A DNA stretch of 64,000 nucleotides from Brachionus plicatilis. Its lineage: Eukaryota > Rotifera > Eurotatoria > Ploima > Brachionidae. Positions within the stretch are counted from its first letter, which is position 1, and each line of letters starts with the position of its first letter. A program made the position numbers and the translations under genes. The stretch lies in the NCBI GenBank assembly GCA_010279815.1, contig QEOQ01000508.1, positions 1,263,129 to 1,327,128 on the forward strand, written 5' to 3'. The notes beneath the pieces were generated by a model, which was given only the letters and a program-made list of their open reading frames with translations, was not told the DNA's origin and did not search any database. Shown piece by piece: positions 1 through 9,956 of this stretch.

Positions 1-120
1 AATAAATTAACGGTGTTCAGGCTTGGGTGAAATTCGATGATCCAGAATCGATTCGAAGAAAAATTTCCAACTGAGATGACTTTTGACTTTTCCTCTTCCG
101 ATAGTGAGCGAGATAGATAA
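1..120 (+). CDS. possible 3'-terminal exon of an unknown gene, cut by the window edge
   Basis: This short stretch is clearly less AT-rich than what follows. Two overlapping frames look coding. One follows an acceptor-like TTCAG at 16-20 and reads AWVKFDDPESIRRKISN before a TGA at 72-74. The other, in frame 1, ends FEEKFPTEMTFDFSSSDSERD-R with a TAA at 118-120. A strong donor-like GTAAGTAA starts at 121, directly after that second stop. I cannot decide which frame is used, and I do not recognise either tail. If real, this is the C-terminal end of a gene lying mostly to the left of the window, or an exon with a 3'-UTR intron. Confidence 0.3.
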
Positions 121-1076
121 GTAAGTAAATCATGGTGAGTTAAAGGTCGGTCCAAACTCTTTAAGTTCAGCTTAATTGAATTTCTGAAATTCCATTTGAT
201 GGAATTTCCTGGTTTGATAACCATTTGGTGTTGAAAAGGAAAAATTTTTACCAAGAATTTTTATGTTAATTTTTCAAAATTTAAGTATAAAATTTAAAAA
301 TAAAATTTAATTAAAATTTAATTTCAAGTATTTGATACTGATTGATTGTTTTAAATATCAGTTCTAAATTCTCGCTTTTAATTTGGAAACATCTATAAGT
401 GTTCATAGAAATTAAAACTGACTCAAAAAAATTACAAAGGACATGATTTCATGAGGAGGATTTAAAAATAAAATAATAATATAATAAAATTTATTGAAAC
501 CTTTTTTATTTTAGATTTTTTCAACTGAAATGAATAATTAATGTTTGAATTGCCACTACTTTTGCCAATGCATATTGGTGGTATGTGAATAGCGGATTGG
601 TTGCACCTAATCAAAAAAGAAAACAATTGGAACATAATTTTGAAATATCGGCTTTGATTGCACCTTTTCAAGTTAAATATGGTATCAAATGGTAAATCAA
701 ATCTACGTTGAACCAAACAAAAATTGACTAAAAAACATTTTTTACAATAAAGAACATAATTAAAGTCATTATTTTTGGAGAAAGAGAGTCCCAAATCTGA
801 TTACTCCAATCTTAATGGCTCTTAATTATGTATTAATCTTGTTCTCCTTAATAATAATAATAACGATTAATAAGTCAGTGCCAATAAAAAAAATTAAAAA
901 AAATTATTGTTTTTAATTTTTTTAATGCTCCACTGACGGCACCGATTGAGCTCGACGGTGGCATGTGTTAAGCTTTGTTTACACATGGTCAGACACTGTG
1001 CTTAATTCAACTTATTTCAAGCATTAGCTTTAATTTTTTCAAACATAATAATATTTCTTTTTTATGTTGACATACA
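121..1076. other. AT-rich intergenic sequence around the orphan frame
   Basis: Apart from the reading frame at 551-694 I see no gene. An A/T hairpin-like stretch lies at about 885-925, followed by a short GC-richer patch at 925-1000 without a supportable frame. Confidence 0.4.
551..694 (+). pseudogene. orphan C-terminal-like reading frame, unknown product
   Basis: This frame reads about 47 residues, including the segments NAYWWYVNSGLVAP and ISALIAPFQVKYGIKW, then TAA at 692-694. An AATAAA polyadenylation-like signal follows at about 747. The peptide looks far more natural than the opposite-strand frame over the same bases. It has no ATG. A TGA lies immediately upstream in frame, and the nearest acceptor (TTTTAG ending at 514) leads to early stops in all three frames. 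It could be the end of a gene with a frameshift, or a remnant exon. I do not recognise the family. Confidence 0.35.
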
Positions 1077-1722
1077 TATGGTTTAATTTTTTGTGTTTGA
1101 ATTACAAAATGTATCCAATGTTGAAATAACATTGAAAAAGTGCGAAGTTTCAAATATGTTTTTCAGTTTCAAATAAAAAAATAATTTAAGTTAATATTGC
1201 AAGCATTTTCATATATGAAATTAAGCTCTTTAGTGAAATAGAATGAATTTTATTTTTATTTGAAAATATATAAAATATTTAAAATTCTTTATTTAACTTT
1301 TAAATAATTTACTTATTTATTTGTACCTCTACCAACCTTCAGAATAAAAATATATAAAACAAAAAAATTAAAAATAAAGCTAAATAAGATATAATAACAT
1401 AAAAAATAATTAAACAAAAAAATTTTACTTCAGTGATAATTGAAATTCGTCTGATGCGATTTAACAAATGCTCAATTTTTAAAAAATTCGAAACAGATCC
1501 TAAATAGTTTTTTAAACTACAAATATTATCTTAGGGATCATCATATCACAAACTCAAAGTCAGAATTTATAAAAAAAGCAAAGTTTTTGATGTTTGCAAT
1601 ATTAACTTAAAATTATTTTTAATTTGAAACTGAAAAAATAATTTGAAACATCGCACTTTTTCAATGTTATTTCAACATTGGATACATTTTGTAATTCAAA
1701 CACAAAAAATTAAACCATATAT
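1077..1722. mobile_element. MITE-like element with about 130-bp inverted repeats
   Basis: The left arm (about 1077-1206) and the reverse complement of the right arm (about 1591-1722) match almost base for base. Both contain GTATCCAATGTTGAAATAAC and a TTTCAGTTTCAAAT stretch. Similarity extends outward into TTGACATACATATGG on the left, and into a copy on the right that is broken by an (AT)n run at about 1717-1735. About 385 bp of AT-rich DNA lies between the arms and has no reading frame. The structure is that of a non-autonomous, foldback-type DNA transposon. Confidence 0.75.
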
Positions 1723-1735
1723 ATATATATATATG

Positions 1736-2697
1736 TTAATTGACAAAATATAATAAATCATTCAAACGAAACGATTCATTGAAGTTTTAAACTTTATATA
1801 TTTAAGTATCATGTCGATGATAGGTTGTCAACTACTATGCTAACTAGCCATTTTCAAAGTTTTTATGTGGTAATGTATATAATTTTTGTCTTTATTTTAC
1901 ATCGATCTTAATAACTCCTTTTGTTAATTTTGACTTTAGAATTTTCGAATCGATTGAAAACAATTTAGTCAATTTTTGAATTCTATTAAGTGATTGGAGT
2001 TGATCGCCAACTTTACCCTAACTTAAAATTAATATATAATTTGATTAAATTATTGATTATTTTTTTATTATTATTTTTTATTATTATTATTATTTATTCA
2101 TAAAATACGCCAGATTCGGCGATATTAAAAATAAAATAAAATAGAATACAAAAAAAAAGTTTTGTAATGTTTGTTTTCCTTTTTTTTTAATTTACAATTA
2201 TGTTTAAGAAATTAAAATAAATTTTCTTTTTTGTTTACATAATTACCACAAAAGTTTTAATTTTGGATCAAATATTCAAATAATGAGATTAAAAAAAAAT
2301 AAAACCTTTTTAAAAGTTTGAGATAAGTATTTAACTCACATAATTAAAATATGGAAGCAATGTGTGCATAAATTTAATTAATGTTATTAAAAATTGAAAG
2401 CTTAAGTGTTGAAAACTTAAAAATTAAGCTTTTGATAGCAAAGCAATTTAGTAATCTTGGATATGAATGTTAAAGGTTTTTCTTCAATTTTTCAATTTGA
2501 CCATTTTTAAGTTTGTACAAGGTAATAATCATTTAATAAATTTGTCAATTTTTAAAATGAAATTTTTTGAATTAACTTAATTAAATATTTCTGAAATTTT
2601 TGCAAAATTAGAACTTTTTTTAGATTTTTTTTAAATTTTTTTACTAATTTTTTTTTTTTTTTCGTGTCAATGTGGACTTAAAATTCAATATAAAATA
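1736..2697. other. gene-free AT-rich spacer with a (TTA)n tract
   Basis: I see no gene. A (TTA)n-type simple repeat lies at about 2056-2100, and long A and T runs occur at 2145-2200 and 2640-2665. Confidence 0.4.
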
Positions 2698-2975
2698 CCT
2701 TATTCCCTTGTTCGATTATGCAGCCTCACAATCATAAATACGACTTATATATATATACAATATAAAATATGACGCAGAAAATAAATACCATTGTTCCAAT
2801 TGTTCATTTCTGCTCAATTTGTCGTGCTGCTTCAAATGCATAATAAAAAAGCATTTTTTTTTTATAGAAACTAAATTACAAATGATACATTTAAATAAAA
2901 ATTTAACTTTTACAACTCTCCACAATCCAAAATTGTTTGGGATTGTGAGGTGCATAATCGAACAAGGGAATACGG
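2698..2975. mobile_element. MITE-like element with about 35-bp terminal inverted repeats
   Basis: The left end carries TATTCCCTTGTTCGATTATG followed by CAGCCTCACAATC. The right end is its near-perfect reverse complement, GATTGTGAGG then TGCATAATCGAACAAGGGAA. About 33 of 36 positions pair. The 278-bp unit has no supportable protein; the two longest open frames run through the repeats themselves. I could not identify a clear target-site duplication. Confidence 0.75.
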
Positions 2976-3332
2976 TTTTAATAATATTAATAAATATTAA
3001 ACGTTTTAATAGTATTAAACGATTTGATATCTTTGTAAATATCCAAAATTTTGTCTTTTTTCTCTACATTTTCTCTACATTTAATATTTTAGATAAACTT
3101 GTTAAAAAGTTAATTGATTAAAAATTTTGCTTACTTTAAAATTTAAATTATTTTACTCTTTTAATCGTAAAAATTGTCAAAAACTCAAAATAACGGATTA
3201 AAGATACTTAAGTCAAAACTGTAAGATAAATGTTTTGAGCTTAAGCTCGGTAGAGTAAACAAATAAATAAAATAAATAATAATAAAATATTGACCGACTC
3301 ATTAACAATTAAGTAAGGTTCATTTTTTGTAG
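2976..3332. other. spacer upstream of the CDC50 exons
   Basis: AT-rich sequence. I searched it for further CDC50/TMEM30 exons and found none. Confidence 0.4.
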
Positions 3333-3334
3333 AG

Positions 3335-3732
3335 CATTTTAAGCCTGAAGAAATTCGAATCATGAAGTTACCTAAAGGAAATTATTTTATTGATATCGAT
3401 TATAGTTAGATAATGTGTTTGATTTAATATTTTTATTACTAATTTTTTTTTGCAAAGATTACATGGTCAAACAATTTGATGGCAGAAAGTCTATAATTCT
3501 GGCAAATGTGTCTTGGTTGGGTGGTAAATGTTATTTTATGGCTTGGATTTACATAATAGTTGGATCTTTGAGTTTCATAACATCATTTGTTCTATTTTTT
3601 TTGCATGTTTATTATGGAAATATGTAAAATTTAAAAATCTAAAAAATATTTCCAATAATTTTATTTTATCTTTTAAGGCACTACAATACAGCAATTCTTT
3701 TAGTAGATGCAAAAACAAGTCTTATTAAATAA
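3335..3732 (+). CDS. TMEM30: CDC50/TMEM30 family protein, last three exons only
   Basis: CDC50/TMEM30 proteins are obligatory partners of P4-ATPase phospholipid flippases and act in ER export and lipid flipping. Three exons fit the C-terminus: 3335-3404, 3458-3623 and 3678-3732, with introns of 53 and 54 bases and matching phases. The joined peptide contains LPKGNYFIDIDYNYMVKQF, then FDGRKSIILANVSWLGGK, which match the family's conserved NYPV..F.GRK..IL...SW.GGKN region. The final membrane segment (WIYIIVGSLSFITSFVLFFL) and a short tail follow. The first exon follows TTTTTTGTAG; if splicing uses that AG, the exon begins at 3333. The N-terminal membrane segment and the glycosylated ectodomain are not found upstream, where two MITE-like elements sit. 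It could be a gene with distant or lost 5' exons, or a duplicated 3' fragment. Confidence 0.75.
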
Positions 3733-3854
3733 ACTTCTTCTACGAGTTTTATCCGGTGAACACTTCCATTTTAGTTTTAATAAATTTTTAATAAAATTCT
3801 ACAAAATTTAACACTCTCAAATTGATTAAAAAATATTAATATTAATTGGTTAAT

Positions 3855-4190
3855 TTAATAATAATTGTTGTTATAGTTCATGCAATACTTGACATCGAAT
3901 TTAGAATATATGCGACCAAAACAGCAAATTTCAAATGTAGGATTGTATTGTCTTCTACCACAACATCGCGTTTTGATAATGTCCTTTTTTAGGATTGCAC
4001 TAGCACAACATTGTTCAAAATTTGGATCATAAACATTAAATCCGCAGCATTTTTTGTTGCCAAAAGAAGATTGAACTACCCCTCGACAACATTGTTCAAA
4101 AGTCGGGTTAAATTTTTTGCGTCCACAAATTTGCGAACTTACATTATTTAATAATAAACATAAGATTAAAAACAGAGATAAATATTTCAT
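3855..4190 (-). CDS. secreted cysteine-rich galaxin-like protein
   Basis: This single-exon gene encodes 111 aa with an ATG at 4190. Residues 1-20 form a signal peptide (hydrophobic core LSLFLILCLLL, likely cleavage after VSSQ). Three tandem repeats of about 27 residues follow, starting near residues 22, 49 and 77. Each has the pattern CG...(F/Y)(N/D)P.FE.CC followed by a Cys near the end. This di-cysteine pattern with Y-(N/D)-P resembles galaxin repeats, known from coral skeletal matrix and from other animal secreted proteins. The role here is unknown; an extracellular matrix, lorica or gland product is possible. The tail is Asn/Tyr-rich. I am confident of the repeat architecture and less so of homology to galaxin. 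Confidence 0.75.
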   Translation of the reverse strand: MKYLSLFLILCLLLNNVSSQICGRKKFNPTFEQCCRGVVQSSFGNKKCCGFNVYDPNFEQCCASAILKKDIIKTRCCGRRQYNPTFEICCFGRIYSKFDVKYCMNYNNNYY

Positions 4191-4199
4191 TTTAAAGTT

Positions 4200-4735
4200 A
4201 TTTTTGAGTTAAACAGAAATGAGCTTTATATCAATAGGCTTTGCCTTAAACATCTGTATAAACAATTCTAAATTATTAAAATGCTTTCAAAAATAAAAGT
4301 TGTTTTTTTTTCGCTAAAATTTGGGGGGGGGATAAGTCTTAGAATGCCAACTTGCTTTTTAAATAAATCTTCTTCTGAGCTAGAATTTAAAATTTTAAAG
4401 CTAAAAACTCTTAAAACAAAAAATAATTTCTTATTATATAACTTAATTATAAGCTTAAAGAAATTCTTGCTACATCAAATAAATAAAATTTTTTAATGAA
4501 AAAGAAAGCAATTGCTAGTTTTATGAAAATCAGTAAATTTAGGTATAAAAACCAAAAAAAATATTAAAAACTTTATTAAATTGATAGAAATATAGCTGAA
4601 AATTAGTTCTTCAATGAAGCAATGTGAAGAAGGCACTGTTTCATTAATTCTTAAGTCTTAAATCCTGGCAAATTTAAATTTATGATTATTTAAACTACAC
4701 AAAGCAAATGTGAAATCCAATTATTAAATTGGAAT
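4200..4735. other. gene-free spacer
   Basis: AT-rich sequence with a G8 run at 4323-4330. No supportable gene. Confidence 0.35.
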
Positions 4736-4779
4736 TGAACGCGTCGTTGCGAAGTTGTTGCTGATAAGTGTCTTATGAA

Positions 4780-5235
4780 ATAAAGATGGCTAGAATGGGA
4801 CTGACAAGGCTGAGTGGAAGAAGAATGAGATGAGATGTGATTTAAATGTTCAAATTAGTGAATGGATTAGAAGATATGTACCTGGTCAGAGATCTGGTGA
4901 ATAGATCAGAAAACAAGGGTCCTATTGCGCCTTTATAAGAGAATAACATCAGAGTTCAGATAAAAAGTTTCCCTACTCAAATTAGAAATGATTCTGCAGC
5001 TGCAGTGAGCCTTTTTCTCAAATAAAGTAGTTCCGCATTGGAATAAGTTGTCAGAAATTTGAAAAAATTTAAGTCAATCGCTGGTTTCAAAGTGGCTTTA
5101 GATATATTCAATGAAATCAGTTGCTTCTGCTCCACACTACAGAATGACACTGATGGACTCAGACATTCTGCATGCTAGGTATCGCAATAAGAACTACTAT
5201 TACTACTATCAAATTTAAATGATCAAGCTAAAAAT
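4780..5235 (+). mobile_element. decayed LINE (non-LTR retrotransposon) 3' end
   Basis: Translated with frame changes, this region gives the usual C-terminal signature of a jockey/CR1/L2-like LINE ORF2. It reads ARMGLTRLSGRRMR, then MFKLVNGLEDM, then FFSNKVVPHWNKLSEI, then FKSIAGFKVALDIF. Stop codons interrupt it (after RRMR, after DVI and after LSEI), and at least one frameshift falls before FFSN. The element ends in an ACT-type microsatellite (about 5208-5222), which is common at LINE 3' ends. No reverse transcriptase domain is present, so this is a dead, 5'-truncated copy. Confidence 0.7.
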
Positions 5236-5671
5236 CAAGTTTGTCAAGTAATTTTGGATTTTAAATTAGATTGCAGTAGCATATTTTCACATAAATATAT
5301 ATGTAAGAAAAAATTAATTTTTTTTTTCAATTCTTTAATTCCTAAAAGGTGAGTTTTTTTCAAAATTCAGTATTACATATATAATGAATTTTTTATATGC
5401 AATAATCTCTGTAAAACTTTTATGGATGCAAAATTATTCTCATTACTTGGTAATGTATTAACAGGATTTTTTCTTAAAGATAATTTTGAGCTCGTTCATG
5501 AAAATTTGATCATAATCAAATCCCTGCATAAAATCCCTGCATAGTACTTAAATAATGATTAAAAATGTAAAAGTCTTGAAATAAATTTTTAAAAAGTAAA
5601 AACTTTTAATTTAAGACTTTATTAACAATTAAAAGCACATAAATTAAAAAAAATTAAATTTTAAAATTTTT

Positions 5672-5748
5672 TAGTAGAAGTAGTAGTAGTAATAAATGGC
5701 TGGGCAGCTTCTGTCTAGTGTTACACTTTACAGCCCTTTTTTCGTCTA
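5672..5748 (-). mobile_element. LINE 3' tail, opposite orientation
   Basis: Read on the minus strand, a GC-richer stretch containing AGACAGAAGCTGCCCAGCC leads into a TTATTACTACTACTACTTCT tail. This resembles the microsatellite end of the LINE fragment at 4780-5235, but points toward it. Only the last few tens of bases remain, so the assignment rests on the tail structure. Confidence 0.45.
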
Positions 5749-5914
5749 AATTTAATAAAAATGTCACAAGATTTATTTTTACAATCCTTAAATATATTGG
5801 ATTAATTAAAGTTTTTTTACTTGAAGGTCTTGGTACAGTTGAATATTAAATTCTTACATGCCATGTAACGTATGGAAATTAAATACAAACTTAAAATGTA
5901 TGGGTATAATCAAA

Positions 5915-5972
5915 CTTTTTTACCTGCAAAACTCTATAAAAAGCTTTTTATAGAGTTTTGCAGGTAAAAAAG
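5915..5972. repeat. perfect 58-bp palindrome
   Basis: The two 29-base arms, 5915-5943 and 5944-5972, are exact reverse complements with no spacer. The arm core is ACCTGCAAAACTCTATAAAA, and the centre is AAGCTT. I checked every base pair. Confidence 0.95.
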
Positions 5973-7460
5973 CTTATGATAGAATTTCTTAATTTTTAAT
6001 TTCAAATTTAAAAAAAAAAATTTTTACTAATATAATCAAATCAAATAGAATACAATCCGTTTTCATCGATAATAATTAAATAAACAATAATAGATATTTT
6101 TGACATTATGTTTTTTTAAGACCCATTGCTTTTATGAGCTGACATATGTTGTATGATTTTTTTTATATTTAATCCATTAATACCTTTTTCTTGAGAAAGT
6201 CATTCTATTAAAAAAAATCTATGAATTGACTTTTTCATAAAGCTGAAATTTATGGAAAAATCGTCTTTGTTAAGCATTTTTTGTTTTTAGTTGGGTCATT
6301 TTTTAGGTATGGATCATCAGACCTAAGAAAATTTTGAAATAATATTATTGATTAATATATTATATTAAAACGCAAACTTAATTAAAAAAAAATAAAGAAA
6401 AGTTAAATTTCTAAAAAATTATTTCATTTTCCGATCATAAATATAAATTTTGAGAATCCAAGTTTAGAAAAAGAAACATGCAATTAATGAAAATTAAAAT
6501 TGATTAATTTACTCATTACGTAAAATAATAAAATATTAGAATATCTAGAGGCTTGAAAAACACTCAACAAAAAACTAAAAATAATATATGAGAATATGAG
6601 GACAGACACCTGCTCCATTTACATAAATTAAAATAGTAGATTTAATTTAAAATTGAAAAAAAATTAAAAAAAAATTAATGAAAAATTTTGGTGTTAGTAT
6701 TATTTATTTATTAATTATTTATTAATTTGATTATTTAAAAAAAATCAGGTTTCATGCTAAAGATAATAAAAAAAATTTCTATATCTTTCTCTCGAAGCCA
6801 GAAAATATTTTTCGGCTATTTTCTAGATATATACCTCTTAGAAAAAATTTATGCTTGAGTAAACTATGAGATAAAGCACACCTAAGCTAAGCTATACTAA
6901 ACACATTAATACTTGTTAATTTGAAAATTTTACAATATTAATGTTTGCTGAGCCAATTTTGAAAGATCTAAGTAAAAAAACTTAAATCTCGTGCGGATAC
7001 ACATAAGCTATTTTTAAACAAAAGCTAAAAAAACAATTCTTAAGCCTTACAACCAGCTCAAGCATTTAAAAAACAATAAATCAAAAAAAATAAAATTTAC
7101 AACTCATCTAAAGCAAAATTTTAAGACGAAATTTGTCACAAAAAATTCTAAAGGTAAGGTTAAGTCAATATTAATTGAAGACAAAGAGGCTTATTTTTTT
7201 TCGATAATTGAAAAAAATTCAGCAATTAATAAAAATTCATAAAATAAACGAAGAATTTTATCAAATAAATGGTGAATCACATTTCGATGTTAGTCTAGTA
7301 ATAATTTAAATAATTTAGATAATAAAATAAAATTTAAAAACCTAAAAGATCAAAATAAATTATTTAAAATTTTTCAACAAATTTTTACCGTGTTGCATAA
7401 TTATTTTTGAGAAAAAGTTCTTAATGTAAAAACTTAAATTTTTTATTTTTTTTTAAATAA
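5973..7460. other. AT-rich upstream region of the serine protease gene
   Basis: No gene seen. The 3' part would contain the protease promoter and 5' UTR, but I recognise no specific element. Confidence 0.35.
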
Positions 7461-9667
7461 ATGACTCGAAAATCATCTTACAAAATAGCTGAACACGAAA
7501 AATCGCTCAACAGGGTCGACGTATTTCGGTCAATACAAACTCCCAACAGAGTTCTAACTGAGGCTCAATTAACCAACAATCCAGATTACACCGGTGGTAA
7601 TTATGCATTCGAGAATCCGTCTTTCATAACAAGCAATTTAAATATTAACAAAAATAAAAAGCGTCCTGGTGTATGGACCATCCCGGATCCAGATGTAAAC
7701 TCAATTGATTCAAGAGAAAGAAAAAAATACTTAAAGCAATCTGAGCCAAAATCTACCAAAAAATCCAAAAGACCCATAATCATAGCTTCAATAATATGTT
7801 TAGTAATATTAATTTTAGTACTAATAGCCGTGGCTATATTTTTAGGAATTTTTTTGTCCTCCCAAAAAACATCCCGATGCTTACCAGAATGTAAAGATAA
7901 CCGATATTGTCTAGAATCTAAATCAAACAACACTAATCCATTGTGCACGTGCAAACCTGGTTTTGTTGATGATGACCAAAATAAATGCTCCAAATCGATT
8001 TGTTTTTCAGATTATGTCCCCTTTAGTTATGTGAATACAATTCCGGACTCTTCCTCAAAACCAGTCGAGTATAGCTCAAAATTCACTCGTCCCTATTGCT
8101 GCCAAGTCGAAAACCAATTGACTGATTCATGCTGCGGAGTTGCCAGAAAAAGCAAAGAATTGATGAGATCGGTGAGAATAATCGGCGGAGAAACCATAGA
8201 AGAAGGAATTTTTCCATGGATTGTCTTTGTAGCCCAAGTATACCGTGAAAATTCCAACTCACCTTTAAAACTCATCAAAAATTGTTCTGGGTCTTTGATT
8301 AATAAGAATTATGTTGTAACCGCGGCACACTGTATGCATTTTGAATCCAGTTATAACACTGAATTTCCGAATATAGAACGAGTTGTTCGTGTTTTTTTTG
8401 GTTTTGTTGACAAGACAAATATAGAGCTCTATGATGAAATCAATCAGAGAAGAGTATCCAAAGTAATTGTCCATCCGAATTTTGTGCTTAATACCCTTCA
8501 AAATGATATAGCATTATTAAAATTGGATAAACCTGTACCAAGAGACTATTTGGTAGATTATTTATGCTTGTTTCATTACGATCAAACTGATAATTTATTG
8601 GGATCAAATAAGCTTTATACTGCCGGATGGGGAAATACGGAAAAATACGGATCAAATTATCCAGATAAGTTGAATTATGTAGATGTGAGGATTTTTCCAA
8701 TTGACGATTGTAAATATATGTATCCACCAGACTATGATTATTTATTTGATGAAAATATTAATGTTTGTGCTGGCTACGAAGCTCAGGTGGGCAAAGACTC
8801 ATGCAATCAAGACTCAGGTGGGCCATTGATGGCCGAGTTAAATGGTCAATGGTTTTTATATGGTAAGAATTTCAAAAATATCTTGTTATTTTTTAGTTTA
8901 AAGATCAAAAGGTTCATTAAAAAATTTAATAATTAAAATATTTCCTTCTAATAACATAATGTTAGACTTTATTTAATTGACAACATATTTTTTTTAATAA
9001 TTTTTATAAGAAAAAAATATGATCAATGGGTCTAAATTCAAAAGACTCAACATACTATTACTGCACCAACACATGACTCTAATGTCATATAAAGAATTGA
9101 TTTTATGTTTAAAGTAAGTATTTAAAAAAACTTATTAAAAATGATTATATTTAGTTCAATTTGAAAAGTGTGATGAGCCAATTAAACCAGTTCAAATAAT
9201 ATTTTAAATTTATTATTTAAATTAATGATTTATGGCTTTTTTGGCATTATAATGCATCACTAAAAAAAAATTTCCAACTTAGAATTCAATTTTGATTATT
9301 TCATTTATTAAAAATTAATTTAAATAGCTAACTTTTGCACTGAATTTATTTTTTTTAAACAAAATTGATTAAATTTCTAAGTAAAAAAGATAATTCTTTA
9401 TTTAAGTTAACAGAGTAAGTAAGGTGAAGCTCTAGTTAAAATAATAGCAGAATATTTGATATTTATTAGCATGTTGTTCAAAAAAAGTCTTTCAAAAAAA
9501 ATTTTTTAAACTTTTAATTCAAAAGGACTTAATTTTTTTTAATTATAATTTTTTTTCAAGGTATCGTATCTTTTGGCTCACATCCATTTTGTGCAAAAGG
9601 GCCGGCGATGTATGCTCGAATTAACTTTTATTACGATTGGATTATGAATGCATTACAAACTGAATAA
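7461..9667 (+). CDS. type II transmembrane trypsin-like serine protease
   Basis: Two exons, 7461-8862 and 9561-9667, are joined by a 698-bp intron (GTAAGAAT..TTTTCAAG) and give 502 aa. Residues 1-105 are a polar cytoplasmic tail. Residues about 105-132 form a single membrane anchor (IIIASIICLVILILVLIAVA). An EGF-like six-cysteine module lies at 140-176, and a linker with two CC pairs at 213-225. The S1 peptidase domain starts at the activation site R239-IIGG. The catalytic triad is His290 (TAAHC), Asp349 (NDIALL) and Ser452 (CNQDSGGP, with Gln in place of the usual Gly before the Asp). Asp446 occupies the trypsin S1-pocket position, so cleavage after Lys/Arg is expected. Exon 2 supplies GIVSFGSHPFCAKGPAMY and the C-terminal helix. 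An AATAAA overlaps the stop codon. Exon 2 has a near-identical copy at 17947. Confidence 0.93.
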
Positions 9668-9956
9668 AGAAATAAATGCTGTAAAAACTAAATAAAAAAC
9701 TTATTTTCCTATTAATTTAACTTGTTTTTTATACCTTTTATTTGAAAATTTTTTAAAAAAACATTTAAAGTATGAATAAAAACCTTTTAGATTAGCTTTT
9801 ATTTATAAATGATTTGGAAAATTATGAAGAAAATTAAGAATAATTTTTGAATCAACATTTTTTATTCATTACACCGAAAAAGTAAAAATACGAAAAAATT
9901 AGGGAAAATTTTTGTTAAAATTTTAAACTTTCAAACAAATGATAAAAAAATAAAAA
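9480..9956 (+). repeat. segmental duplication, copy 1 (protease last exon and 3' flank)
   Basis: This segment is nearly identical to 17871-18346, in the same orientation and about 8.4 kb apart. It covers the end of the protease intron, exon 2 and about 290 bp of 3' flank. Outside the extreme left edge I count only a handful of differences. Its right edge coincides with the break in the LINE fragment that starts at 9957. Confidence 0.9.

Noticed and set aside
925..1000. GGTGCCGTCAGTGG on the minus strand, like the left edge of the hAT element at 30363
   Set aside because: The matching right end and target duplication are absent, so it may be coincidence.
2716..3121. Frames of 79 and 100 aa on both strands
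   Set aside because: They run through the arms of the inverted-repeat element at 2698-2975 and into AT-rich spacer.
3528..3728. 66-aa plus-strand frame overlapping the CDC50 exons
   Set aside because: It is in the wrong frame relative to the conserved CDC50 tail and reads through the 54-base intron.
4281..4496. 71-aa plus-strand frame after the galaxin-like gene
   Set aside because: Composition follows the AT-rich background (Lys, Leu, Asn, Phe), and there is no motif or splice context.
7601..8727. Several minus-strand frames of 60-130 aa
   Set aside because: They are shadows of the protease's first exon on the opposite strand.
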